50,339 bases of DNA, taken from contig NZ_JAPFQA010000027.1 in NCBI RefSeq assembly GCF_027563465.1, positions 1 to 50,339 on the forward strand, read 5' to 3'. The notes below the pieces were generated by a model that saw only the letters and a list, made by a program, of their open reading frames with translations, ran no database searches and was not told the origin of the DNA. The translations under genes and the position numbers were made by a program. Every line of letters begins with the position of its first letter. Position 1 is the stretch's first letter. The stretch is from Mesorhizobium qingshengii (GTDB lineage Bacteria; Pseudomonadota; Alphaproteobacteria; Rhizobiales; Rhizobiaceae). Positions 14,702 through 25,458 of this stretch are shown in pieces.

Positions 14702-16243
14702 TCATTTGAACTTGGCGAGCGGGTCAAGGTTGGGTCGTATCATGCGGCATGCCACCGCCGACTGACCAACAGCCTCCTCGGTGCCCTCGGATACCACGCA
14801 GGAATGGCCGGGATCGCCACCTGGCATCGGCACCCCCTTGGCCAGCACGAACTGTACGGCATGCGCGCCGGCCAAACCGGCAGGGAACTGGGGTATGGGC
14901 CGCGCGATCCTGAACACACCCGGCTTGAGCTGTTCCAAATGGCCGCTATGGACCAGTTGCGAAAGCCCAAATTCCTGCGGCAGCACTTCGTATGGCTTTG
15001 CCGGTTCGCTGGCGACGACGCTGGCCGGATCGAAGCGCACCAGCCCCCTGGGTGTGAACCGCAACCCGCTTTTCCAGCTCGCCGCGTCGAAATCTGCGGG
15101 CGCCACGCGCGATGACGCGGTCGGCGCCAGGTTTTCGAATATCATGTCCGGCAAGGACACACTGGAAAGGCTGTAGATGCCGCCAACATGATCGACATCA
15201 TCGCCCAGCCTGGCCGCGAACGTCTTTCTGGCCTGTGCTGTCTCGCGCGTACCGGATTTGTAGAAATAGTTCATGCAGGCCTGCCCGGCCTTGCCGGCGA
15301 AGGATACTCGATCCCTGGGGAGCCCGACGACGCCGGAGTGCGCACCGCCTCGGGGCGCGGCAACGACCAGTTTTTCAACCCGCTCCACGGCTCCGGACAC
15401 CGCCCAGATCTGTGCTTCATAGCTCGTTGCGACAATGTAGAGCGGCGTCTTCCCGGGCTGGATGGCTATGTTCGACGTGGTGGTCTCGTCATCAGGGTTG
15501 CCGGCATGGACATTGGCCATGGCATCGCCCTCATAGGTGCCCAGCAGTACTGTTTCGGCCGCGGCGGTGGGGCGGGGGAAGTCACATAAGGCGGTGTCGT
15601 TTGACCGCTCGGAAACGACACTTCGCCTGACAGCTTGGGGGATCCGCGCGGCGACTTTCGCAATCTCATCCCTGGACAGAATGGTGTTACCGTCCAGATC
15701 GATGGACCGGAACACGGTCATTGCCTGTTCCATGACCTGTGGTGCTGTCACCTTGCTGCCATCGCCTAGGGCCAGGTAGTCGGAGAGATTGCCACGCCCG
15801 CCGGGTTGTGGTGCCGCCTTGGCATTCATGTAGGCTTCCAGAACGGATATGTTTCCGTCGCCATCGGCATCCGCCAAGAGCAAGGCTTTGGAGAGCAAAA
15901 CGATGACGTTTCCATCGGGCCGGGCACGAAGCTCCTCTATTTCGGCCTTGGACACGATCCCGTCCTGGTTCAGGTCAAGCTTGATGAATTGCCCGAGGGT
16001 CGCCGTCTTGGCGGCGGCGTCACCGCGCGCACCGAGACGGTCGACCATCTCGCGCGTCAGTGTGCCCTCGCTGCCCGCGCTGGTTCTGAACGGCGACATC
16101 ACGGTCAGCAGGAAGGTCTCCAGCGTCTGCCCTACACGCAGGCCACGCGCCATGGCAAGGGGATAAAGCTCCTGCGTCGTATCAGCCAAGGCCACGGATG
16201 ACAGGCAGCCTGCGGCCAACCCCAAGACTACGCCAAGTTTCAT
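14702..16243 (-). CDS. Secreted protein with three EF-hands
   Basis: A 513-residue exported protein with a signal peptide (cut near ALA-DT, residue 20). Three calcium-binding loops are visible: DLNQDGIVSKAE (90-101), DADGDGNISVLE (125-136) and DLDGNTILSRDE (182-193). The first two have canonical Asp/Asn/Ser/Glu ligands; the third has Thr for Gly at position 6. The remaining 300 residues match no family I recognise but contain several cysteines (ALCDFPRPTAAAETVLLGTY; GHSCVVSEGTEEAVGQSAVA). EF-hands outside the cell in rhizobia suggest calcium-dependent structure or adhesion. The C-terminal function is unknown. Confidence 0.75.
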   Translation of the reverse strand: MKLGVVLGLAAGCLSSVALADTTQELYPLAMARGLRVGQTLETFLLTVMSPFRTSAGSEGTLTREMVDRLGARGDAAAKTATLGQFIKLDLNQDGIVSKAEIEELRARPDGNVIVLLSKALLLADADGDGNISVLEAYMNAKAAPQPGGRGNLSDYLALGDGSKVTAPQVMEQAMTVFRSIDLDGNTILSRDEIAKVAARIPQAVRRSVVSERSNDTALCDFPRPTAAAETVLLGTYEGDAMANVHAGNPDDETTTSNIAIQPGKTPLYIVATSYEAQIWAVSGAVERVEKLVVAAPRGGAHSGVVGLPRDRVSFAGKAGQACMNYFYKSGTRETAQARKTFAARLGDDVDHVGGIYSLSSVSLPDMIFENLAPTASSRVAPADFDAASWKSGLRFTPRGLVRFDPASVVASEPAKPYEVLPQEFGLSQLVHSGHLEQLKPGVFRIARPIPQFPAGLAGAHAVQFVLAKGVPMPGGDPGHSCVVSEGTEEAVGQSAVACRMIRPNLDPLAKFK

Positions 16244-16404
16244 CTCGCCTCCGGCAAAGGTTCAGGCCGGCAACTGTAGAACGAATGAATTGCACGCATA
16301 TGGCGAAAACCGCTCCGGTTTTCGACGCCGCATCAGCAAAGTGCTAACCAACATCGCCTGCCGACCATTGGAGGCGCGGCCCAGAGGCCGCGGCCGAGTA
16401 CACT

Positions 16405-18636
16405 TCAACCCCGCCAGCGCAGCAGGCGCATGGCGTTTGCGGTCACCAGCACGGTGGCGCCGGTGTCGGCCAGGATCGCCGGCCACAGGCCGGTGATGCC
16501 GGCAATGGTGGTGACCAGGAACACCGCCTTGAGCCCGAGCGCCACGGTGATGTTCTGGCGGATGTTGGCCATCACCGCCCGCGACAGCCGCACCATGCGC
16601 GCGACATCCGTGACGCGGCCATGCAGGATCGCCGCGTCCGCCGTTTCCAATGCCACATCGGTGCCGCCGCCCATGGCGATGCCGATATCGGCGGCGGCCA
16701 GCGCCGGCGCGTCGTTGATGCCGTCGCCGACCTTGGCCACTTTCAGCCCCTCGCGCTGCAAGTCACCGACGATGCGCTGCTTGTCCTGAGGCAACAGCTC
16801 TGCCCGCGCGTCGATGCCGAGCGAAGCGGCGATGGCTTGCGCCGTGCGGCGGTTGTCGCCGGTCAGCATCACCGTGCGGATGCCCTCGGCCTTCAGCGCC
16901 ATGATGCCGGCCGCCGCATCCGGCCTCGGCTCATCGCGCATGGCGATCAGCCCAGCCACCACCCCGTCGGCCACCAGCACCGAGACGGTCTTGCCCTGGC
17001 CGTTGAGGCTGTCGATGGCAAGGCGTTGCGCTTCGGTCATCACCACGCGCTCGCTCGCCGCCTGGCCGGAGCCAAGGAAGACGGCGGCGCCGCCGACGCT
17101 GCCTTCGACACCCTTGCCTGGGATCGCCTTGGCAACCAGCGCCGGCGGCACCGGCGCCTTGTCGGCCCTGGCCCTGTCCAGGATCGCCGTCGCCAGCGGA
17201 TGGCTGGAGCCCTGCTCTAGGGCTGCCGCCAGCGCCAGCACGGTGCGTTCATCGCCCCCATACGCCACGATGTCGGTCACCACCGGCTTGCCCGCGGTCA
17301 GCGTGCCGGTCTTGTCGAAGGCAACGGCCGTGATCCGACGAAAGCCTTCAAGCACCGCGCCGCCCTTTATCAACAGGCCACGCCGCGCGCCGGTCGCCAG
17401 ACCCGCGGCGATCGCCGCCGGCGTCGAGATGACCAGCGCGCAGGGGCAGCCGATCAGCAGGATCGCCAGGCCCTTGTATATCCACTCGTTCCAGTAGTCG
17501 CCGGCGACGAGCGGCGGCAGCAGCGCCACCAGCGCACCGGCTACAAGCACTCCCGGCGTGTAGTATCGCGAGAAACGGTCGATGAAGCGCTCGGTCGGCG
17601 CCTTCGATTCCTGCGCCTCCTCCACCAGCCGCACCACCCGGGCGATGGTGTTGTCGGCGGCGGCGGCGGTGACCCGAACCTTGAGCACGCCGTCGCTGCT
17701 GATCGTGCCGGCGAAGACGGCTTCCGCGATTCCCTTGCGCTTCGGCGTGCTCTCCCCGGTCACCGGCGCCTCGTCGATATCGCCCGCCCCTTCGACAATC
17801 TCGCCATCGGCCGGAATGCGGTCGCCCGGCCGCACCACGATCACATCGCCGACCACAAGCAGGTCGGCAGGAACGTCGATCGTGCCGCCCGGCCGCTCGA
17901 CCAGCGCGGTCTTCGGCACCAGGTCGGCAAGCCCCTGGATGCTGGCCCGGGCGCGGCCGGCGGCGACACCTTCCAGAAGTTCGCCGATCAGGAACAACAC
18001 CACCACGGCGGCCGCTTCTTCCGTGGCGCCGATCACCACGGCGCCGGCAGCGGCGATGGTCATCAACGTCTCGATCGAAAACGGCGTGCCGGCCAATGCC
18101 GCCATCAGCGCGCGCCGCGCTATCGGCACAAGGCCGACCAGCAGCGCGGCCAGGAAAACCCAGCGCTCGGCCACAGGGAACAAATGGCCGATGCCATAGG
18201 CGGCAACAAGCGCTGCCGCGCAAGCCAGGGTCAGCACCGCGCGGCGGGAGCGCCACCATGCCTGCCCCGGCTCGGCATTGCCGTGGAGATGGGATAGGCC
18301 CGGGGCCTCCTCGGCGACCTGGCCGCCGCCATGGTCATGATCATGGTCGGCATGGTCATGCGCGTTGGCCGCCGGCGATGCGCGTCCATCGGTCCCGGCT
18401 TCGGCCTTGACGATGCCATAGCCCAGCCGCGCAACCTGCTGCAGCACCTTGTCGTCGTTGAGCGAACCGCCGTGGCTGACGGTCATGCTGGCGCCGGTCA
18501 CCGAAACCGAGACATCGGCGACGCCGTCGAGGCGGCGCACCGCCGTATCGATCTTGGCCGCGCAGGAGGCGCAGTCCATGCCGCCGATCCTGAACCGCGT
18601 CTGCCTGAATGGTGTTTGCTCGTGGGGAGCCGTCAT
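16405..18636 (-). CDS. zntA: Heavy-metal P1B-type ATPase (ZntA/CadA-like)
   Basis: A 743-residue Zn2+/Cd2+/Pb2+-exporting ATPase in the inner membrane. The N-terminal HMA domain has GMDCASC (about residues 19-25). A His/Asp cluster follows near 93-103. Then come the TGES actuator loop (about 293-296), the membrane metal-site Cys-Pro-Cys (LLIGCPCALVIS, about 397-399), the phosphorylated aspartate in DKTGT (about 441) and the hinge GDGINDAPALA. CPC plus a GMDCxxC HMA domain points to the ZntA branch. The ATG at 18636 has AGG seven bases upstream; an in-frame GTG lies just before. It is transcribed divergently from a MerR regulator, whose operator lies in its promoter. Confidence 0.93.
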   Translation of the reverse strand: MTAPHEQTPFRQTRFRIGGMDCASCAAKIDTAVRRLDGVADVSVSVTGASMTVSHGGSLNDDKVLQQVARLGYGIVKAEAGTDGRASPAANAHDHADHDHDHGGGQVAEEAPGLSHLHGNAEPGQAWWRSRRAVLTLACAAALVAAYGIGHLFPVAERWVFLAALLVGLVPIARRALMAALAGTPFSIETLMTIAAAGAVVIGATEEAAAVVVLFLIGELLEGVAAGRARASIQGLADLVPKTALVERPGGTIDVPADLLVVGDVIVVRPGDRIPADGEIVEGAGDIDEAPVTGESTPKRKGIAEAVFAGTISSDGVLKVRVTAAAADNTIARVVRLVEEAQESKAPTERFIDRFSRYYTPGVLVAGALVALLPPLVAGDYWNEWIYKGLAILLIGCPCALVISTPAAIAAGLATGARRGLLIKGGAVLEGFRRITAVAFDKTGTLTAGKPVVTDIVAYGGDERTVLALAAALEQGSSHPLATAILDRARADKAPVPPALVAKAIPGKGVEGSVGGAAVFLGSGQAASERVVMTEAQRLAIDSLNGQGKTVSVLVADGVVAGLIAMRDEPRPDAAAGIMALKAEGIRTVMLTGDNRRTAQAIAASLGIDARAELLPQDKQRIVGDLQREGLKVAKVGDGINDAPALAAADIGIAMGGGTDVALETADAAILHGRVTDVARMVRLSRAVMANIRQNITVALGLKAVFLVTTIAGITGLWPAILADTGATVLVTANAMRLLRWRG

Positions 18637-18699
18637 CACGTCACCTGTCCGTCTCGTTCGCGAACATCTGTTCGCATGTCTTGAACCTTGATGTCAGGC

Positions 18700-18730
18700 A
18701 CTGTAATTGCTCTAGTCACTAGAGCTTCAA
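18700..18730 (-). promoter_or_regulatory. MerR-type zntA promoter with 19-bp spacer and dyad
   Basis: On the minus strand TTGAAG (18730-18725) and TACAGT (18705-18700) are separated by exactly 19 bp. The spacer holds most of the perfect dyad GCTCTAG-TCA-CTAGAGC (18709-18725). A 19-bp spacer with a centred dyad is the hallmark of MerR-family activation by DNA untwisting, so the target is the ATPase. Confidence 0.85.
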
Positions 18731-18742
18731 GAGGCAGAATTC

Positions 18743-19159
18743 ATGTTTTCGATCGGCGATCTCTCCCGCCGCACCGGGGTCAAGGTGCCGACCATCCGTT
18801 ACTACGAGCAGATGGGCCTGGTCGCGGCGCCCGAGCGCTCTGAAGGCAACCAGCGCCGCTATTCCAGGCAGGAGCTGGAGCGGCTGGCTTTCATCCGCCA
18901 CGCCCGCGACCTCGGCTTTGCCGTCGAGGACATCCGCTCGCTGATCGAACTGAGCGGCCACCCCGAGCAGCCCTGCGGCCACGCCGACCGGATCGCCGGG
19001 GAACAACTGATTTCCGTGCGGGAAAAGATCGCCCAGCTGAAGCGGCTGGAAACCGAGCTGGAGCGCATCACCTCCTGCTGCGACGGCAAGACGGTCGGCG
19101 ACTGCTACGTCATCCGCGCGCTGTCCGACCACGCGCTGTGTGCCGACGAGCACATCTGA
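18743..19159 (+). CDS. MerR family heavy-metal regulator (ZntR/CadR-like)
   Basis: A 138-residue MerR activator. The winged helix spans residues 1-70 (FSIGDLSRRTGVKVPTIRYY). The long dimerisation helix follows (AGEQLISVREKIAQLKRLET). Metal-binding cysteines are Cys78, Cys112, Cys113 and Cys121, with a further Cys133. Positions of Cys78, Cys112/113 and Cys121 match the metal ligands of ZntR (79, 114/115, 124), which favours zinc, cadmium or lead over copper. It should repress and, with metal, activate the divergent ATPase promoter. The P1 peptidase gene starts three bases after its stop and may be cotranscribed. Confidence 0.92.
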   Translation: MFSIGDLSRRTGVKVPTIRYYEQMGLVAAPERSEGNQRRYSRQELERLAFIRHARDLGFAVEDIRSLIELSGHPEQPCGHADRIAGEQLISVREKIAQLKRLETELERITSCCDGKTVGDCYVIRALSDHALCADEHI

Positions 19160-19162
19160 CAC

Positions 19163-20200
19163 ATGACCAGGACTGTCGCTGACTACGGCTTGACCTGCGG
19201 CACCCTGCCGGCGGGCGCTCGTAACGCGATCACCGACGTGCCTGGCGTACGCGTCGGTCACTGCACATTGCGCAACGGCGACATCAACACCGGCGTGACC
19301 GCGATCCTGCCGCATGGCGGAAATCTGTTTCGCAAGAAGGTGATGGCGGCAAGCCATGTCATCAACGGTTTCGGCAAGACTGTCGGCCTGACGCAGGTGC
19401 GGGAACTCGGCACCATCGAAACGCCGATCCTGTTGACCAACACGCTCTCGGTCGGCACCTGCGCCACGGCGCTGATCCGCGACGCGATCCGCCTGAACCC
19501 GGATATCGGCCGCTCCACCGGAACCGTGAATCCGCTGGTTGGCGAATGCAATGACGGCCCGCTCAACGATATCCAGGCGCTGGCGATAACCGAGGAGCAC
19601 GCCCGCGCCGCACTGGCGGACGCCCACGAAGGCGCGGTCGAGCAGGGCAATGTCGGCGCCGGAACGGGGATGAGCTGCTTCGGCTTCAAGGGCGGCATCG
19701 GCTCGGCGTCGCGAAAGATCATCCTGGCTGGCGAACGCCATCTTGGCGTTCTCGTCCTGTCGAATTTCGGCAAGGCCGGCGACCTCATCCTGCCCGATGG
19801 GCGTAGGCCCGATCCGAGGCAACCGGACCAGGCTGAACGCGGCTCGATCATGATCGTTCTGGCGACCGACGTGCCGCTCGAACGCCGCCAGCTCGAGAGA
19901 GTTGCGCGCCGCGCCGGGGCAGGCATCGCAAGGCTTGGCTCCTTCTGGGGCCATGGCAGCGGCGATATTGCCATTGCCTTCAGCACCGGCAATTTGGTCG
20001 ATCACGATGAAACCCGCGACCTGGTGCCGCTGACGGCCCTGAACGAAGCGCGCATCGACCTGCTTTTCCGGGCGGCGGCCGAGGCCACGCAGGAAGCGGT
20101 GTTGAACTCCATGCTTTCAGCCGACGCCTTCACGGGCCGGGCCGGTTTGCATCGCGCGTCGCTCGCCGACTGGCTGCGCGATCAGGCCGAAAGGCGATAA
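19163..20200 (+). CDS. P1 family peptidase (DmpA/BapA-like aminopeptidase)
   Basis: A 345-residue Ntn-type aminopeptidase that self-cleaves into two chains, exposing an N-terminal serine nucleophile. The likely cleavage site is Gly227-Ser228 in QAERGSIMIVLATDVPLE. Supporting motifs are NAITDVPGVRVGHCTL at the start, LLTNTLSVGTC, VGECNDG and GNVGAGTGMSCFGFKGGIG. Family members hydrolyse D-amino acid or beta-peptide substrates. It begins three bases after the merR stop, probably a chance operon, since no link between metal export and this peptidase is known. It converges with the acetyltransferase gene. Confidence 0.9.
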   Translation: MTRTVADYGLTCGTLPAGARNAITDVPGVRVGHCTLRNGDINTGVTAILPHGGNLFRKKVMAASHVINGFGKTVGLTQVRELGTIETPILLTNTLSVGTCATALIRDAIRLNPDIGRSTGTVNPLVGECNDGPLNDIQALAITEEHARAALADAHEGAVEQGNVGAGTGMSCFGFKGGIGSASRKIILAGERHLGVLVLSNFGKAGDLILPDGRRPDPRQPDQAERGSIMIVLATDVPLERRQLERVARRAGAGIARLGSFWGHGSGDIAIAFSTGNLVDHDETRDLVPLTALNEARIDLLFRAAAEATQEAVLNSMLSADAFTGRAGLHRASLADWLRDQAERR

Positions 20201-20206
20201 GGCGAG

Positions 20207-20764
20207 CTATAGCTCGATCCGGAACCGCAGGCTTTCCGCTCCGCCATAGGCGGTGTCCTCGAAGAAGCGCCCGACGAGCTTGCCGCCATTGGCCAGGATC
20301 ACCTTGTGCGACGCCGGATTGCCCGGCTTGGCGGTGATCTCGACGTGGGCCAGGCCGACCGCCCTCGCCTCGTCCAGCATCAGCCGCAGCGCCTCGGTCG
20401 CATAGCCGCGCCGCCGCTTCCACGGCACCACCGCGTAGCCGATATGGCCAAGCACATGCGGCGGCAGCGCTGCCGTGCCCTTCTGCCAGCGAAAGCCGAT
20501 CGAGCCCGCTGCCTCGCCATCCCAGATCCAGCGGCGGAAGCCCGGCAGGCGCGGCACTTGCTTGCCGTCGGGCAAGGTGATCGGGCCGCCCTTGGCTTCG
20601 GGATCGTCGAGGTCGGCGAGAAAGGCCACTGGGTCCCTTTCGATCGCGGCAAGCTGCTCGCGCGTCGCTTGCTTGAGCCGCACATTGTCCGGCGACCAGC
20701 CGCGCTCGAGTGCTGCCTTGTAGGATGGCAGATGCTCAAGCGCGGGTTTGACGATTTCGACCAT
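20207..20764 (-). CDS. GNAT family N-acetyltransferase
   Basis: A 185-residue acetyltransferase starting MVEIVKPALEHLPSYKAALE. The acetyl-CoA region is IGYAVVPWKRRRGYATEALR, with the R/QxxGxG/A-type loop read as RRRGYA. The C-terminal NPASHKVILANGGKLVGRFF is the usual last strand-helix pair. The frame is open to 20914, but conserved sequence starts at 20764. The closest look is to the ribosomal-protein or small-molecule acetyltransferase branch, without a specific substrate. It sits just downstream of katG, 192 bp away. Confidence 0.87.
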   Translation of the reverse strand: MVEIVKPALEHLPSYKAALERGWSPDNVRLKQATREQLAAIERDPVAFLADLDDPEAKGGPITLPDGKQVPRLPGFRRWIWDGEAAGSIGFRWQKGTAALPPHVLGHIGYAVVPWKRRRGYATEALRLMLDEARAVGLAHVEITAKPGNPASHKVILANGGKLVGRFFEDTAYGGAESLRFRIEL

Positions 20765-20956
20765 GTTGCACCGCTGGAGACGCTGTGCCGGCAAGATAGC
20801 AGCGTCGCACGGGAAGGAACGTACCACCGGGGCGCGGCCTCTTGCGACAGGGCCGCGTTCCCATCGCTGGAAACGCGGCCCTGGTCCATGGCGTCGGCAG
20901 CGGTCGGCACGCACCCTGACGCGGCGGTCGAGCCGCGCCGGATTGCCTTTGCCGGC

Positions 20957-23152
<2,196 letters not shown>

Positions 23153-23320
23153 GTCTTTCTCCGATCGTGGCTGTGTTGGGCGTTGCCTCAACTGCTGCGT
23201 GAACAAGGGTCAGGAATGCCCTTGGAAGACGGTCCGCTCCGTGGCCGCGCGATGGCCAGGAGCCCGAATATGCGAAATGTCCTACTGCCGGGAGCTTGCC
23301 TTGGACAAGACTGTCTTGAA

Positions 23321-23369
23321 AACAAAACAGGCCCGATCGCACCACTCATGCCCATGAGGTCGGGCCTGC
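23321..23369 (-). terminator. Terminator-like hairpin between oxyR and katG, on the katG strand
   Basis: CAGGCCCGA (23329-23337) and TCGGGCCTG (23361-23369) form a perfect 9-bp stem enclosing CTCATG-CC-CATGAG (23346-23359). Read on the minus strand it is followed by TTTTGTTTTC, an intrinsic terminator layout, 177 bases before katG. It would end any transcript that starts near oxyR and runs toward katG. Confidence 0.65.
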
Positions 23370-23466
23370 GTGACACCGGCTGCTCCCATCTCCCTTACAG
23401 CTCCTATAGCAAAGCGGCTTGATTAGTTTAAGTTGGATTTCCTGATTACAGCGATAAGATGACATT

Positions 23467-24420
23467 ATGGCGAACCTGACGCTGAAGCAGCTGCGCTATT
23501 TCGAGGCGTTGGCGCGGCATAATCACTTCGGACGCGCGGCTGATGCCTGTGCGATCTCGCAGCCTGCGATCTCGGTGCAGATCAAGGAATTGGAAGAGAC
23601 GCTGGGCACGGAGCTTTTCGAAAGAGGCGCGCGCCAGGTGCGGCTGACCAATTTCGGCGAGGAATTTGCGCTCCGCGTCCGCGACATCCTGCGTTCGGTG
23701 GATGAACTGGCGGACCTGGCGCGGGCCTCGCGCGACCACCTGGTGGGACGGCTGCGCATCGGCGTGATCCCGACCATCGCGCCATATCTTCTGCCCGCCA
23801 TCATCGGCAACCTCGCCCGCATGCATGACGGGCTCGATGTCCACGTGCGCGAGACGCAGACGCAGAAGCTGATCCAGGAGCTCGCAGACGGTCGGCTCGA
23901 CGCGGCCATTGTCGCGCTGCCGGTGTCGGAACCTTCACTGACGGAAATCGTGCTGTTCGCCGAGAACTTCGTGCTGGTCCGGCCCGGCGAAGACGAGGGC
24001 AAGCCGGTACCCAATCGCGAAATGCTGCGCGAGATGCGGCTGCTCCTGCTGGAAGAAGGCCATTGTTTCCGTGACCAGGCGCTGTCGTTCTGCAACATGC
24101 ATTCGGCGCGACCAAGGGAGTTGCTGGACGGCAGCTCGCTTTCGACCCTCGTCCAGATGGTCGGCGCCGGCGTCGGCGTTACCTTGATCCCGGAAATGGC
24201 CGTGCCGGTGGAGACACGCTCGGCATGTGTCTCCATCGCCCGCTTCGCCAGCCCGCAGCCCTCGCGAACGATCGGCATGATCTGGCGCAAGACAAGCCCG
24301 ATCGCCAGGCAGCTCCTGCGGATTTCCGAAGTGGTTCGCCGGTCGGCCGACGCGATGCGCGAGCAATACGATCCGGCACCGGCCGCGCAACCCCTCAACC
24401 TGCCGGCGGCAGCGCAATGA
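23467..24420 (+). CDS. oxyR: LysR family peroxide sensor OxyR
   Basis: A 317-residue OxyR. The helix-turn-helix covers about residues 1-60 (LTLKQLRYFEALARHNHFGR, then SQPAISVQIKELEETLGTEL). The redox centre LLLEEGHCFRDQALSFC places Cys200 and Cys209 exactly as Cys199 and Cys208 of E. coli OxyR, with the GHCxRDQAxxFC pattern kept. Peroxide should form a disulfide between them and activate katG. It is divergent from katG, as usual in alphaproteobacteria. The ribosome binding site is weak. A clear ATAG/CTAT OxyR box was not found by eye in the intergenic region. Confidence 0.95.
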   Translation: MANLTLKQLRYFEALARHNHFGRAADACAISQPAISVQIKELEETLGTELFERGARQVRLTNFGEEFALRVRDILRSVDELADLARASRDHLVGRLRIGVIPTIAPYLLPAIIGNLARMHDGLDVHVRETQTQKLIQELADGRLDAAIVALPVSEPSLTEIVLFAENFVLVRPGEDEGKPVPNREMLREMRLLLLEEGHCFRDQALSFCNMHSARPRELLDGSSLSTLVQMVGAGVGVTLIPEMAVPVETRSACVSIARFASPQPSRTIGMIWRKTSPIARQLLRISEVVRRSADAMREQYDPAPAAQPLNLPAAAQ

Positions 24421-24439
24421 AGGCTGCCCGACCCGATCG

Positions 24440-25153
24440 TCAGCGCGCTGCCTGGAACCTGATTTCACCCTCGTTCAGGAAACAGGTCTTGTTGAACAGC
24501 GACAGATCCAGCGGGTTCGGCAACCGGACATCGCCGATATCGGGACACGGCTTCTTCGCCGGATCGTATGAGCGGTCGATCTGCGAGATGAAGACGAGGA
24601 TCAATCCCCTGTCGCGCGCAAAGGCCTTCAGCGTGCGGACCTGCGCCATCAGGTCCGGGTTTTCCCGCTTCTGATCGAGCAGCTGCAGATAATCTATGAC
24701 CGCCAGCGTGCCGCGCGGCGCCGCCCGCAACGTCTTGACGATATAGTCGGCACTGATCGCGTCGGAATTGTCGAAGTCGAACAAGTGGTTGAAACGCGCC
24801 GGCTCCACCCCGATGGCGCGAAACCGATCCAGCACATCCCTTTGCGTGTACTCCAGCGTGAAGAACACACCCCGATTGCCTGACTTCATGGCCTCCACTA
24901 CGAGTTCGAGGCTCATCAGGGTCTTGCCGTGGCCTAGCCGCGCACCGACCAGAACCAGGTCGCCGGGCGCCAGTCGCGCGAACAATCCGCCGGCAGGCGC
25001 CGTTTCGGCTGCCTTGCTTGCAAGCAGGCTCCAGCTGGCAAAGCCTTCTCGTGCCGCTATACGGTCAAGCGCTTCGTGGAGCGGAGCCTTGCTCTGGCGG
25101 GACAACAACCTGGCTTGACGCTTCAGATGGTAGACAGGCGCGGATAGCTTCAT
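24440..25153 (-). CDS. DnaB/RecA-fold orphan ATPase
   Basis: A 237-residue protein with a single RecA-type core like the DnaB C-terminal domain but no DnaB N-terminal domain. Walker A is GARLGHGKT (70-78), Walker B is LAVIDYLQLLD with Asp154, and FISQIDRS (188-195) corresponds to the DnaB SQLNR region. Residues 1-45 form a small helical module (HLKRQARLLSRQSKAPLHEA, then AAREGFASWSLLA). The start at 25153 has AGGAGG five bases upstream. Rhizobial genomes often carry such a protein annotated 'DNA helicase', with no known role. It converges with oxyR with 19 bp between stops. Confidence 0.75.
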   Translation of the reverse strand: MKLSAPVYHLKRQARLLSRQSKAPLHEALDRIAAREGFASWSLLASKAAETAPAGGLFARLAPGDLVLVGARLGHGKTLMSLELVVEAMKSGNRGVFFTLEYTQRDVLDRFRAIGVEPARFNHLFDFDNSDAISADYIVKTLRAAPRGTLAVIDYLQLLDQKRENPDLMAQVRTLKAFARDRGLILVFISQIDRSYDPAKKPCPDIGDVRLPNPLDLSLFNKTCFLNEGEIRFQAAR

Positions 25154-25458
25154 CACAACCTCCTGGTGCGAGCCTTTTTCGCAACCCCTCCTCATGCCTG
25201 GTGCTCGAACAGTCGGTTCGGTGATCGGATAGCCCTGCATGAATGATGCTTTCCCGGTGGAGGGAGGGGGCGCGGGCAGCGCCAGAATCAAATCATAGCT
25301 CAATCCTTGAAGATCGAAAATCGAGCATGTTCACAGCGCCATGCGGGGGCGCTGAACAAGATGTGTTTCGCCGATTGGCGCGAGGCCATTTATGATCGGC
25401 TCAAGGCGGCAACCCCCGTAAGGTATCGCGGAATGGCCTCGACAGGAGAATTGATCCG
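25154..25458. other. Intergenic region with a hairpin, no gene seen
   Basis: The 305 bp between the divergent ATPase and transpeptidase genes contains the hairpin CAGCGCC/GGCGCTG (25334-25340, 25348-25354), flanked by TGTT and AACA, and an AGGAG Shine-Dalgarno for the gene on the right. Both promoters must lie here; none is clear enough to place. Confidence 0.4.

Noticed and set aside
18656..18674. GTTCGCGAAC and CGAACATCTGTTCG in the zntA leader, resembling a Bacillus-type SOS box
   Set aside because: Alphaproteobacterial LexA recognises GTTC-N7-GTTC, which this does not fit, and the ATPase is not an SOS gene. Probably a leader hairpin or chance.
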